Positions 17,379-25,579 of a stretch of DNA of 64,000 nt are shown here, in pieces; within the stretch, counting starts at the first letter, position 1; every line of letters begins with the position of its first letter. The position numbers and the translations under genes were made by a program. Below the pieces are notes generated by a model. The model saw nothing but the letters and a program-made list of their open reading frames with translations, searched no databases and was not told where the DNA came from. Origin of the DNA: Streptomyces lucensis JCM 4490 (GTDB lineage Bacteria > Actinomycetota > Actinomycetes > Streptomycetales > Streptomycetaceae); the NCBI RefSeq assembly GCF_014650035.1, contig NZ_BMUE01000001.1, positions 310,001 to 374,000 on the forward strand, given 5' to 3'.

Positions 17379-17573
17379 GTGGCCGATCCTGCGGCCCCTG
17401 CCGTCGCCGTACGGGCCGAATGCGGCGAGTGCGGGCGCCCTCTGCCCCTCGGCCAGTCTCAGGGCATCTGCGGCCAGTGTGCGGACGTAGAGCGGTCCGC
17501 CGATGGCGAGCGGCCCTCGGTCGGCGTGGCCACTGAAGCGGCTTCCCTGATCGAGCAGATTCGCCAGCGTTGA
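17379..17573 (+). CDS. Small zinc-ribbon-like protein of the element
   Basis: A 64-residue ORF from GTG 17379. Two Cys pairs (AECGECGRPL and GICGQCADV) spaced about 14 residues apart form a putative zinc ribbon, followed by an acidic/hydrophilic helix (VATEAASLIEQIRQR). Such mini zinc-ribbon proteins are common in actinophages and integrative elements. The role is unknown. Confidence 0.55.
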   Translation: MADPAAPAVAVRAECGECGRPLPLGQSQGICGQCADVERSADGERPSVGVATEAASLIEQIRQR

Positions 17574-17664
17574 TCCGCCGGAACCGTCCGGGGTTCCCGT
17601 CGCCGCTTCGCCACCGTCCAGGCGTAAGCGCGTCCCACAACGAACGTGTTTCCTTAGGAGACTT

Positions 17665-17856
17665 ATGTCTCGCACCCTGTCCGTCCGTAAGACGCCGGCC
17701 ATAGACGCCGCCCTGTCCCACATCATGCGTGTGACGGACGCTGAGACGACGACGGAAGCCGTCGCCCGTGCTATCGACCTGTATGAGGACTGGCTGAAGC
17801 TTCAGCCCGGCACGACCGTTGTGGCGACTGGTCACACGCGACGTAAGACGCCGTAA
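17665..17856 (+). CDS. Small putative ribbon-helix-helix-like protein
   Basis: A 63-residue ORF with a very good ribosome site (TTAGGAGACTTATG). The sequence MSRTLSVRKTPAIDAALSHIMRVTDAETTTEAVARAIDLYEDWLK has a short N-terminal strand and two helices, as in RHH/Arc-type DNA-binding proteins. It is a candidate element regulator. It ends before a hairpin at 17908. Confidence 0.6.
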   Translation: MSRTLSVRKTPAIDAALSHIMRVTDAETTTEAVARAIDLYEDWLKLQPGTTVVATGHTRRKTP

Positions 17857-17907
17857 CGCCGCTCGACGAAGCGTTTACACGCCCTGCCTCACACGGGCAA
17901 GACGAAC

Positions 17908-17934
17908 CCCCCGGCACCCTTGGGTGCCCGGGGG
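17908..17934. terminator. Hairpin between convergent element genes
   Basis: A stem CCCCCGGCACCC / GGGTGCCCGGGGG with a 2-nt loop and one bulged C separates the RHH-like gene (+) from the capsid remnant (-). Confidence 0.6.
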
Positions 17935-17946
17935 CATCCGTCGTCT

Positions 17947-18626
17947 CTACGGGCCTTCTACGGGTTCCGCGGTGGCCCCTCGGGGCGGTTCTAGATCCTC
18001 GATCTCGGCTAGCCACTCAAGGCCCCGCTCTTCGCCCTCGAGGCGGAGCCACACGCACACTCGACTGGGGTGAACCTCGGCCTGGCCGTCGCTCGGGATC
18101 ACACGGCCATGGCGGCCCGTGTAGTCCTCACCATCGGACTCAACAAGCTGAGGGATGCTCAGAGCGTCCGTATCGAAGGAGAGAACGTTTCCGGCAGGGA
18201 GAGCACGAAAGAACGTGCTTTGAGCCTTCAGCGCGTCGATGTACTGAGCGGAAACGTTGCTCGGCACCGTGTAGCCGCCAGCACCGGGGGTGCCCTCAGC
18301 GATCAGCGTCCGGTACTCGTTCATGGACGGTATGAGTCCGCGCCAACCGTCCGAGTCGTCCAGGACGGATGAGCAGTCAGGAAGCCCGGAGCACCGGAAC
18401 GCTTGAGCAGGGACCGAACCTCGGCCTCACGCTCGCCACGCTCAACAGCGTCTCGGGCCTCGGCCTCCAGCCGCATAACGTCACGGTCGATATTCTCGTC
18501 ACGCTCTCGCTTCTCGGCCGCAGTCATCCTGCTATCGGCTTCAACGGTGCGAAGGTCGGCGATGAGCTGCGCTCGCTCTTCGAGCGCAGCCTTAGCCTGC
18601 TTCTCGTAGGTCTCAACAGTGGTCAT
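17947..18626 (-). pseudogene. Frameshifted, 3'-truncated HK97-like major capsid gene
   Basis: ATG 18626 (ribosome site AAGGA) starts MTTVETYEKQAKAALEERAQL..., a coiled-coil delta (scaffold) domain. It runs to about 18360 and then loses frame. A -1-type shift restores DDSDGWRGLIPSMNEYRTL...GAGGYTVPSNVSAQYIDAL...FFRALP, the typical start of an HK97 capsid core. After FDTDALSIPQLVESDG the capsid homology ends and an unrelated tail (LEWLAEIEDLEPP) follows to the stop at 17947, so most of the capsid is deleted. It cannot make a functional capsid. Confidence 0.8.
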
Positions 18627-19201
18627 TTTTCCTTCTTTGGGTCCGGGCCGGGTAGCGGCCATGCGAAAACCGCCGGACACCCGAATGGGTGAGGGCGGCC
18701 TAGATCAGGGCGGAACGAATACCGGTCTTAGAACGGCGAATTACGGGACCTGCGGCGAGTCTCGGCTTGTTCCACGTAGCGCACTCTGGGAACCGAAGTT
18801 CTTTCCTTCACTAGCTATAGACCCGTTATGCGACTTGAAACCACACACCTAACCCAGTACTAGTCAACCCCGACGACCCAACGCGTCGTGACACCCGGTC
18901 ATCCATAAGGATGCGCAGGGGTACGTGAGGACACGGCCCCATTCCCACCAATCCGAGCTAACCCCCGCGCGTTCAAGCGAAGGGAAGGGCGCGGGTGCCC
19001 GGAACGGGCCCCGGAAAGTTTCGAAGTCCCCCTCTCCAAGGGGGCGTCGTCGAGGCATGGCGTGCTGTGGTCAGTGGTCCAGAACGTAGGGGTCAGCGGG
19101 CTAGTCAGCCTTGGTGGTCCGAGGTTGGCCAACTGGCCCCGTACCCAGCGCCGTAGCCCTAGGCTTGGTGCCACAGGTGGGACACATGTCGGGGGCTGAG
19201 A
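18627..19201. other. Element interval without convincing gene
   Basis: 575 bp of lower-GC sequence. ORFs here lack ribosome sites and family features. The left part is the capsid remnant's promoter side, and a small C/G-rich hairpin lies near 19028-19045. It may contain the promoter of the membrane protein gene at 19202. Confidence 0.5.
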
Positions 19202-20029
19202 GTGATCAAGAACGACGCCAAGGCGGCCTTCATGGCCGCATCCCTTCTCGAATCAGCAACCTTTTGGACCGTCTTTGTTGGTGCTGTAACAACTCTGGTT
19301 GGCGCCGTGGTGGGGGCGTGGCTAAGTCACAGATACTCAAACCCCAAACAGCAGCTGGAGTTTCAGTGGCGAAAGAACACGGCACTTCTCGAAGCGGCGT
19401 CTGGCGCTAGCGCCCTCGCCGTCTCCCACAGCGGTAGCGCGCTCACGGAGCCCCGCATCATCGACTTCTTCATTCGAAATGCGGGCAAAAAAGATATCAC
19501 CGCTGATTCGTTTCACGGAGGCGCGTCGATTGAAGTAAAGCTTGACTCGAAGATCATTGAGGTCAAAGGTGTCGACAATGCACCTGACACTAGCGCCGCA
19601 CCCAGTTGGTCGATTTCGCCGAGCCAAGACCGGTTGCTGATTGCACCGAGCCTCCTGGTAGGAAGACAAGAAGTGTCTTTCTCGGTGATTGTTGACGGAC
19701 CCGGGGATGAGTCCAAATTTCGCTTCATCGCGCCCCTTTCTGGGGTTTCCCCCAGAAACGTACCCACCACAGATCCAAACAGGAAGGGCGTTCGGCTTCC
19801 CGCTGCTGCAGTTTTCGTTCTGGCGGTTTCCATGATGTCCACTCTCATTGTTTTTGGGAACACGATGACCGACAACGCGAAGCAGCGTGAACAAAACGAC
19901 GAGCTGCAAAGATCCGGGCATACTCTAGGTCTCTGCATGGTTCGTGCTCAGCAGAAGCATGAAAATACGCTACCTACTTCGTGCTTTGCAGCGGCAGACA
20001 GCTTCGGCATCTGGTCGTTGAAGCGGTAG
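19202..20029 (+). CDS. Two-pass membrane protein carried by the element
   Basis: A 275-residue protein from GTG 19202 (GGGGG six bases upstream). Residues ~20-42 form a membrane helix (FWTVFVGAVTTLVGAVVGAWLSH), and residues ~203-223 form a second (AAAVFVLAVSMMSTLIVFG). The domain between them (~60-190) is beta-rich, with LTEPRIIDFFIRNAGKKDITADSF suggesting an immunoglobulin-like fold. The short tail has two Cys. GC is clearly lower than the flanking host genes. It is the only apparently intact cargo gene besides the integrase. Exclusion or defence is conceivable but unproven. Confidence 0.65.
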   Translation: MIKNDAKAAFMAASLLESATFWTVFVGAVTTLVGAVVGAWLSHRYSNPKQQLEFQWRKNTALLEAASGASALAVSHSGSALTEPRIIDFFIRNAGKKDITADSFHGGASIEVKLDSKIIEVKGVDNAPDTSAAPSWSISPSQDRLLIAPSLLVGRQEVSFSVIVDGPGDESKFRFIAPLSGVSPRNVPTTDPNRKGVRLPAAAVFVLAVSMMSTLIVFGNTMTDNAKQREQNDELQRSGHTLGLCMVRAQQKHENTLPTSCFAAADSFGIWSLKR

Positions 20030-20105
20030 AGCGCTACACCTCGATCAACTAAATTCAGCCACTTCGACTCCCGCGAGGGAGTCGTCGCTATGCCCTTGGC
20101 TACAG

Positions 20106-20136
20106 AGACTCCGAGTATCGAAGGAGTCTTGTTCTT
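20106..20136 (+). terminator. Terminator-like hairpin after element membrane gene
   Basis: AGACTCC / GGAGTCT stem with a 10-nt loop followed by TGTTCTT, 77 bp after the stop at 20029. A second small stem (GACTCCC / AGGGAGTC) lies at 20066-20083. Confidence 0.45.
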
Positions 20137-20174
20137 CAGCTCTCAGCCATGCTCCGCAGCTTCGAGCTACCGGC

Positions 20175-20750
20175 CTAGGCCAGAGACAGGCTCCGCCAGG
20201 CTGCCTGTCTATCTCTTACATTCTTCGGCCAAGGCAGGTGTACTCGAAGAGGTACACCCCACGGCCAGGAATTCGGGTCACCACCGCCGAGGAACCAAGT
20301 CTTCTGGTCCAAGGTTAGTTCAATTGGCCCCGTAAGGGCCGTAGAAGACCGTTCTGCCGGCCTCTGGTCCGACTGGTCGGCAGGAAAGGTAGCGGCTCTC
20401 TGAGAGCCCTTCTGAAGCTTGCGCGAGCGGCCTTCCCGCCCGGCCTTGACGGCCGCAACCACTTCGACCGGCGCAGTGAGGCAGTAGACGACGGTATCGG
20501 CGCCGGAACGGGCGCCAGTGTCGGCGAGGTAGCCGCACTCGACGAGCTTCCTGCGGTGCGGGTGCACCTTCGTCGCGTTGGATAGCCCGACGATCTCGGC
20601 AATGGTCGCCGTGGACGGGAACACGTCCGTCCCGTCCGTGTAGTCACCGAACATCTAGAAGGCCATTCCCACGGCGAAGGTGTTCTGTCGGATGCGCGGG
20701 TCGTGGGCTATGCATCGGCGCCAAAGGTCGTGATCTATGCGGGTGCTCAC
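20175..20750 (-). pseudogene. Winged-helix DNA-binding gene with in-frame amber codon
   Basis: From GTG 20750 the frame reads VSTRIDHDLWRRCIAHDPRI RQNTFAVGMAF and then TAG (20655-20657), immediately followed in the same frame by MFGDYTDGTDVFPSTATIAEIVGLSNATKVHPHRRKLVECGYL, a winged-helix motif. Without the stop the product would be a continuous ~190-residue phage-type replication or regulatory helix-turn-helix protein. The C-terminal ~60 residues look unrelated to a DNA-binding domain. Either it is a pseudogene or a shortened protein starts at 20654. Confidence 0.6.
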
Positions 20751-20949
20751 CTTGGGGGGTGCCTCCGAGTCGTGAGGGCGTGTGGCGCGGGTGCGCGGCT
20801 CAGATTTACCGCACTATCCCTGGCTGATTCAAGTAGAGGCGTTTAAACGGTTCCCTTTGATTTCGCCAGGGGGTAGCACCGCAAACTTTCTTCGCTACCA
20901 GCGCCCGGCACACGGCCTCGGCGCCGCTGACCGCAACGACGGGGGGAAT

Positions 20950-21024
20950 ATGCGTGTTGTAACCCTGATCCAGGATCAGGACGGTAACTGGAGAGTCGTT
21001 GCTGATGTGATCTACCCTTCCTAG
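20950..21024 (+). CDS. Very short ORF of the element
   Basis: A 24-residue peptide (MRVVTLIQDQDG...) preceded by GGGGG and followed by a strong terminator. It could be a genuine micro-protein or the remnant of a longer gene; the frame is open upstream to 20782 with unconvincing sequence. Confidence 0.3.
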   Translation: MRVVTLIQDQDGNWRVVADVIYPS

Positions 21025-21039
21025 AGTTGACATGAATAA

Positions 21040-21070
21040 TGCCCCCTCCGTCCAGAGGGGGCATTTTTTT
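21040..21070. terminator. Strong bidirectional intrinsic terminator
   Basis: TGCCCCCTC / GAGGGGGCA stem followed by seven T residues, between the short ORF (+) and the integrase (-). Confidence 0.85.
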
Positions 21071-21090
21071 CACGGGGTGCGCCGGTGTGG

Positions 21091-22668
21091 TCAACTCCAG
21101 TTGTTGTCCATCCTGATCAGTCGCTGCTCGACATCGTGCGGAATGATCAACCGCCCCAACAGTTCCCCATCGTCCTGTTTCCCAAGTTCGAAAGTTATTC
21201 CGGCGCTCAGTAGATCCTTCTCCATGGCCTCTACGCCACCGGCCTTCCAATGTTGGCTGTAGGTCATGCCGGTGCCTTCGTAGATCCACCTATCTTTCGT
21301 GGACTCCGGGTCGATCTTCGTCAATTCGATCATGAGAGCGTCTAGCGTGGTCTCTGCCTTCTCGCGAATGAATCCGGCCTTATCGAACCTTCCGCCAGGC
21401 TCCAGCCCAGACATGTAGTAGGCGATGGAATCTTCCAGTCGCTTCCGCTCGCGCCTGTTCTCGTCGCCTCGGGCGTACTCTCGCCGGATCACCTCGAAAT
21501 CACCCAGGGCCTGAAAGACGGCCTGCGCCAGAGCTGAGTACACATGCTCAGGATCGGGTGTTACGAATCCGGGCTTCCGGCACTCGGGGCACCGCAAATA
21601 TCGGTACTCTTTCACTTCTCCAGTAGAAAGCGTTTTGTAGTTGTTCGTTTCGTTAACGTTTCTTCCGCATTCGTGTTTCATGACGCCGAGAAACCTGGTG
21701 GGGCGGCGGTTCTTCTCATGATGACGCTTGTTCTTCGAGCGGGTGGCAAGTGCTGCTTGTACGCCCTCGAATTCTTCATCAGTCAGGATCGGTTCATCCG
21801 TGACCCTGATTTCCAGGCCCTTCCTGTCTAGGACCGGCGTAGACTTGTAGGTAGTCGCTTTCGTGCCTCCTTCGGTGCGAACCCCCTTAACGGCAGGATT
21901 CCTAAGAGTTCTGAGAATCTGCTGGTTGTTCCATTTCCCGTTGCTGTAGGTCGGAACCTTGGCTCTATCTAGGACCTTGGCAATTCGGTTTGCCGGAACC
22001 CCTCGCATTGCGGCTTGGTACATGTAGCGCACTGCCCGTGCCTGCCTGGGATCTTGTACTAGGCGGATTTTCCCGCCCACCTTGGCAGTCTTGTAGCCAT
22101 AGGATGGCTTACCAATACGCCATTGGTCCTGCTGCTTAGTGTATTCCCAGTGGGATGAAACGCGGGTCTTAGTGTTGGCGGCTTCAATCTCTGCGACTGC
22201 CGCAACGAACGTCACCATGGCCTGAGCCACGGGAGATGACAAGTCCAGCGTGTCATTCAGGGAGATTAGGTTCTTTCCGAACTTCTCGCACCACTTGATG
22301 ACTTCGTGCAGGTCAGAAATGCGCCTGATGAACCGGTCCAACTTCCAGAACAGGATGAGGTCAAACTCTGGTATGCGATTGTTGAGCCAGTCCCCGAGTT
22401 CCTTCCGTTCCCAGGGCGCCTTCTTGGTCGCAGACACTCCGAGGTCCCTGGCCACGCCGACAACCCTGACGCCCTCTCGGATGGCATGGCGGCGAAGGTC
22501 AAGTTCCTGTCGCGCTGGGCTGGTGGTGTCCTCCGTGAGGATCGACAGTCGCACCGACAGGAGTCCACGGGGCGCGGCCTCCGGAAGCGCCTCGTTCCTG
22601 GCCTGAAGTTCGGCCAGCTCTGCCAGTTCCTCGGCGGTCCACTCGGGAGCAGCCTTCGTAGCGATCAC
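21091..22668 (-). CDS. Large serine recombinase (integrase)
   Basis: A 525-residue site-specific integrase. The resolvase domain (~35-190) has the catalytic serine in VRLSILTEDTTSPARQ (S42) and the conserved FWKLDRFIRR helix. A recombinase domain follows (~195-300: KPSYGYKTAKVGGKIRLVQD...NQQILRTLRNPAVKG), then a zinc-ribbon/coiled-coil C-terminal part (KHECGRN...LRCPECRK, then long helices). This layout is that of phiC31/Bxb1-type integrases. Its start (GTG 22668) lies 31 bp from the right attachment site. No recombination directionality factor is obvious. Confidence 0.93.
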   Translation of the reverse strand: MIATKAAPEWTAEELAELAELQARNEALPEAAPRGLLSVRLSILTEDTTSPARQELDLRRHAIREGVRVVGVARDLGVSATKKAPWERKELGDWLNNRIPEFDLILFWKLDRFIRRISDLHEVIKWCEKFGKNLISLNDTLDLSSPVAQAMVTFVAAVAEIEAANTKTRVSSHWEYTKQQDQWRIGKPSYGYKTAKVGGKIRLVQDPRQARAVRYMYQAAMRGVPANRIAKVLDRAKVPTYSNGKWNNQQILRTLRNPAVKGVRTEGGTKATTYKSTPVLDRKGLEIRVTDEPILTDEEFEGVQAALATRSKNKRHHEKNRRPTRFLGVMKHECGRNVNETNNYKTLSTGEVKEYRYLRCPECRKPGFVTPDPEHVYSALAQAVFQALGDFEVIRREYARGDENRRERKRLEDSIAYYMSGLEPGGRFDKAGFIREKAETTLDALMIELTKIDPESTKDRWIYEGTGMTYSQHWKAGGVEAMEKDLLSAGITFELGKQDDGELLGRLIIPHDVEQRLIRMDNNWS

Positions 22669-22699
22669 GGGCGCGAGCGTACAGGCAGTTGGATTTTGG

Positions 22700-22720
22700 C
22701 GCCTTCTTCATGCAGTTCGT
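22700..22720. other. Right attachment site (attR-like)
   Basis: CGCCTTCTTCA followed by TGCAGTTCGT, differing from the left site only at the eleventh base. Sequence to the right resumes host codon usage. Confidence 0.7.
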
Positions 22721-22934
22721 CGACCCGGGCTACGCCTACCCGGCCCTGTCCTTCGTGGTCCTCGGCGCGTTCGCCCAGCTCGCCAGCGTGCTCTACCTCA
22801 GCGCCCTGATATTCGGCGGCACCCGCCTCGCCGCCGCCTTCCGCCGCCGCAAGCGGCTGTCGGCGACGGCCACCTCGGCGGCGGGCGCACTGTTCCTGGG
22901 GTTCGCGGTGAAGCTGTCGCTGGCCAGCGCGTAA
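22700..22934 (+). pseudogene. Displaced 3' end of the host LysE-type gene
   Basis: It encodes FMQFVDPGYAYPALSFVVLG...YLSALIFGGTRLAAAFRRRKRL...KLSLASA, the original C-terminal half of the exporter at 16469, now without its 5' part. An in-frame TTG at 22689 exists but has no ribosome site. The host version is two residues longer in the loop than the element's replacement. Confidence 0.85.
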
Positions 22935-22999
22935 CCCGGTGCGCAGCCGGACGACTCCCGCAGGGGTGACGGGCCTGTGGCGAACGGCGGGGGCAGGTC

Positions 23000-23044
23000 C
23001 GTGACGAGTGGGCCCGTGGCGAGTGGGCCCGCGACGAGTGGGCC
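23000..23044. repeat. Three 15-bp tandem repeats
   Basis: CGTGACGAGTGGGCC is repeated three times with one change per copy, between the exporter remnant and the glycosyltransferase gene. No function evident. Confidence 0.7.
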
Positions 23045-23072
23045 CGTGGACGACGGGGATTGAGACGGGCGA

Positions 23073-24407
23073 TCAGCGGCGTACGCCCCGGCGCAGGCTG
23101 CGGGCCTTGCGGGCCACCCGGCGGACAGTCGCGTTGCGCGGAATGAACGCCAGCTGAACCGGCACCCCGCCGGGAAGCGCGAGCGCGGTCAGACGCCTGC
23201 GCTTGAAGTAGCGCAGGACCCGGTCGTCCAGGTTCCTCGCCAGATAGCTTTCGGCCTGCGCGCGCAGCCCCGGCAGGATCTTCGGCTGCATCGCGAAGCC
23301 CAGCGCGGACAACAGCGCGCCCAGCGCCTCCACGTCCATGCCCCGGCGCTGCCCGGTGACCGCGGCGCGGTCACCCAGATCGGGCAGCAGGGCGTCGACG
23401 ATGGTGACCGGGACGCGGTTGCTGTTCTCGAACGGCGTCAACCGCTCCAGCAGCAGATCGGTGCCGACCCGGGCGACCGGCAGACCGTACAGCGCCGTGG
23501 CCGTGAGCAGCGCGGTGGAGAAGCAGCCCACGACCAGCGCGGGACGCATCCGCTGGTACAGCACCTCCGCCAGCACTGGTGTGTCCAGCACGGTCAGCTC
23601 GACCTCCAGCGCCTCCGCCTCCCTCTCCAGCGACTGGGCGAAGTGGGCCGGCGCGGACGGGTGCGGTTTGAACACCACGGTGCGGTGACCGAGATCTGCC
23701 GCCCCCCTGAGCATCCGCACATGCAGCTCCTCCTCCTGCTCGACGGAGAGGATGCCGAGGGCGGAGAGGTACTGGCCGAGCAGCAGCGCGGGCTCCTCCA
23801 GCGCCGGCAGCTCGTCGCCGACCGCGGCGAGTTCCGCGAGTGCCTTGGTGAAGGCGGGCGTCGGGACGATCTCGCCGGGTACGGAGAACTCGGTGAGCAG
23901 CAGCGGCTTCAGACCCGGCAGCAGGTCCAGGTGAAGCACCCGGTCCACCCGGGTGCCGACCAAGGGGTCGATCTTGTTGCGGGTGGGGCCGTAGCTCATC
24001 AGGCCGTCGGCGTACACGGTGACCGGAGCGCCGGTGAAGATCTGCGCGAGACTGAGCGACGGATTGACCTGGATGGACTCCACGGCCAGCTCAACGTCGT
24101 CATCGCCCAGTCGCCACTCGTGGCGCAGATACCGTTCCCACAGCGGCAGATCGTCCCTGCGGGGGGCCCAGCCGCCCGGGTGGAACGGGAAGATCGCCGC
24201 GTTGTACGACACCACGTCGTCGAACCGGTCACGCAGCCGCTCGAAGCCGGGCATCGCGTCCAGGCCCGGCGACGTCTCCGGGGTGACCGAGTTGTTGCAG
24301 ACGAGCAGGATCCGCCGGTCGGCCGGACGGAAACAACCGGAGTCCAGGGCGGCGGCGAGCGTGGCCGTGCCGTACAGCGTCGACGCCTGGAAGATCTGGG
24401 TGGTCAC
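23073..24407 (-). CDS. Polysialyltransferase-like glycosyltransferase
   Basis: A 444-residue protein starting VTTQIFQASTLYGTATLAAALD (GTG 24407, overlapping the upstream gene by GTGA). The N-terminal part has a nucleotide-binding-like layout (RRILLVCNNSVTPE). The second half contains GHRTVVFKPHPSAP and VVGCFSTALLTATALYG, the HP and (S/T)S-type motifs of bacterial polysialyl-/capsule sialyltransferases. The Arg-rich C-terminus suggests peripheral membrane association. It probably polymerises or transfers a nonulosonate in the wall polymer made by the adjacent genes; acceptor unknown. Confidence 0.75.
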   Translation of the reverse strand: MTTQIFQASTLYGTATLAAALDSGCFRPADRRILLVCNNSVTPETSPGLDAMPGFERLRDRFDDVVSYNAAIFPFHPGGWAPRRDDLPLWERYLRHEWRLGDDDVELAVESIQVNPSLSLAQIFTGAPVTVYADGLMSYGPTRNKIDPLVGTRVDRVLHLDLLPGLKPLLLTEFSVPGEIVPTPAFTKALAELAAVGDELPALEEPALLLGQYLSALGILSVEQEEELHVRMLRGAADLGHRTVVFKPHPSAPAHFAQSLEREAEALEVELTVLDTPVLAEVLYQRMRPALVVGCFSTALLTATALYGLPVARVGTDLLLERLTPFENSNRVPVTIVDALLPDLGDRAAVTGQRRGMDVEALGALLSALGFAMQPKILPGLRAQAESYLARNLDDRVLRYFKRRRLTALALPGGVPVQLAFIPRNATVRRVARKARSLRRGVRR

Positions 24408-25381
24408 GCGGCGGCCCCCGTGGCGGTCGTACGGCGGCGCAGCCGGCGCAGCCGGGTCGCCCGCTGGACGTCCATGGAGTCCAGCGCCTCGTTCAGCACG
24501 TCCTGCGGCATGCGCCGCAGGGCGGCGGCACTCAGGGACCTCAATTGCCTTGCCACAGCCGGCTCGAACCTTTCGATGGAACCCAGATGATGGGAAATGA
24601 TCGCGCAATAGGTACGGACCGCCTTCGGCAACAGCAGGGCTGCCTCGTGATCCCGGGCGGTTTCCGCGATGACCTGGTCGAATGCGCGAATGAAATCGAG
24701 CTGCCGCACATCGCCGATCTGGGTGAGTGACGAGGCCACCCCGCGCCGGTAGAAAACTCCGAGCAGGCTGACCACGGCGAAGGATTCCGCCTCGCGGTGC
24801 AGCTTCCAGATCCAGGGACGGTCCTCGGCGGTGCGGAGCCCGTCGGTGAAGTGCAGCAGCCCCTTTTCGACCAGCCGGCGGTGGTAGACGCCCGCCCAGG
24901 CGAAGGCGTAGTCCACGGAGGTCGAGCGGTCCGCGGGAAGTATCGCCTCACGCGGGTTCAGCACCGTGTCCCGCCGGCCGACGGGCACCCGGTGCACGCT
25001 GCGGGCGCGCGCCGTGCACTGCACATGGTCGGTGCGCAGGAAGTCGCAGTCCAGACCCTCCATGGCCGCGACCAGCCGCCCGTAGTAGCCCGGGGCGGTC
25101 CAGTCGTCGCCGTCCAGGAACGTGAGGTACCGGCCGCGCGCCCGGTCGATACCGGTGTTGCGCGCGGTCGCCAGTCCTCCGTTCTGTTCGTGCCGGACGA
25201 GGACCGCGCCCGGCAGCTCGCGCTCCGCGCGCGCGAGAATGTCTGCCGTTCCGTCGCGGGAACAGTCGTCGACGAGAATGAATTCGAAGTCCTCACGCGC
25301 GTTCGCCTGCAGGCTCCTGAGCGTGTCGGGCGCGTATTGCCGGACGTTGTAGAACGGCACGATGACGGAGAGCTTGACCAC
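24404..25381 (-). CDS. GT2-family glycosyltransferase
   Basis: A 325-residue GT-A fold enzyme. VVKLSVIVPFYNVRQYAPDTLRSL opens the nucleotide-sugar domain, FEFILVDDCSRDGTADIL carries the first Asp pair, and NGGLATARNTGIDRARGRYLTFLDGDDW gives the DxD metal motif. The last ~100 residues are helical and basic. GTG 25381 is chosen because homology begins there; the frame is open far upstream only through shadow sequence. It forms a two-gene unit with the downstream polysialyltransferase-like gene, consistent with surface-polymer assembly. Confidence 0.88.
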   Translation of the reverse strand: MVKLSVIVPFYNVRQYAPDTLRSLQANAREDFEFILVDDCSRDGTADILARAERELPGAVLVRHEQNGGLATARNTGIDRARGRYLTFLDGDDWTAPGYYGRLVAAMEGLDCDFLRTDHVQCTARARSVHRVPVGRRDTVLNPREAILPADRSTSVDYAFAWAGVYHRRLVEKGLLHFTDGLRTAEDRPWIWKLHREAESFAVVSLLGVFYRRGVASSLTQIGDVRQLDFIRAFDQVIAETARDHEAALLLPKAVRTYCAIISHHLGSIERFEPAVARQLRSLSAAALRRMPQDVLNEALDSMDVQRATRLRRLRRRTTATGAAA

Positions 25382-25551
25382 GTCACGGACGTTAGGGCGA
25401 AGCCCGTCATTAGTCTTGACGCCTTGCTTGATGCCGGGTGAACGGCACGTGGCGAAGCTGTGAACCAGGCCTTTTTCGCTTGCGATCGCGACCCGATTCG
25501 CCATCCGGCGGTGTGCTGTTAACCGTTTGTTGCATTCCGGTTGGGCGGAAC

Positions 25552-25569
25552 CTAGGAATCGCTTCCTAG
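25552..25569. promoter_or_regulatory. Palindrome CTAGGAA-tcgc-TTCCTAG
   Basis: A perfect 7-bp inverted repeat with a 4-bp spacer ends 10 bp before the GTG of the nonulosonate operon. It is either an operator or an RNA hairpin masking initiation. Confidence 0.4.
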
Positions 25570-25579
25570 CGTCTTCGGC

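Larger units (their letters stand above)
16885..22709. mobile_element. Degenerate integrative element (phage-derived) with large serine integrase
   Basis: A segment of about 5.8 kb bounded by direct near-repeats of a 21-bp site (16885-16905 and 22700-22720; CGCCTTCTTC, one variable base, TGCAGTTCGT). It interrupts a LysE-type gene whose original 3' end lies beyond the right boundary. Base composition is lower in GC than the flanks. Contents: replacement 3' end of the exporter, three small ORFs, a broken HK97-like capsid gene, a membrane protein, a broken HTH gene and a large serine integrase beside the right end. No packaging, tail, lysis or conjugation genes are seen, so autonomous transfer is unlikely. 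Confidence 0.85.

Noticed and set aside
17230..17835. 201-residue minus-strand ORF inside the element
   Set aside because: Antisense to three small plus-strand ORFs, one with a strong ribosome site; composition is shadow-like.
18693..19201. Several 60-90 residue ORFs within the element gap
   Set aside because: No ribosome sites, no recognisable motifs and overlapping alternative frames.
16885..22709. Element as an integrative conjugative element
   Set aside because: No FtsK/TraB-like translocase, relaxase or replication initiator is encoded; only phage-type remnants.
23000..23044. Tandem repeats as attachment sites of the element
   Set aside because: They lie ~300 bp outside the right junction, and no matching copy exists at the left junction.
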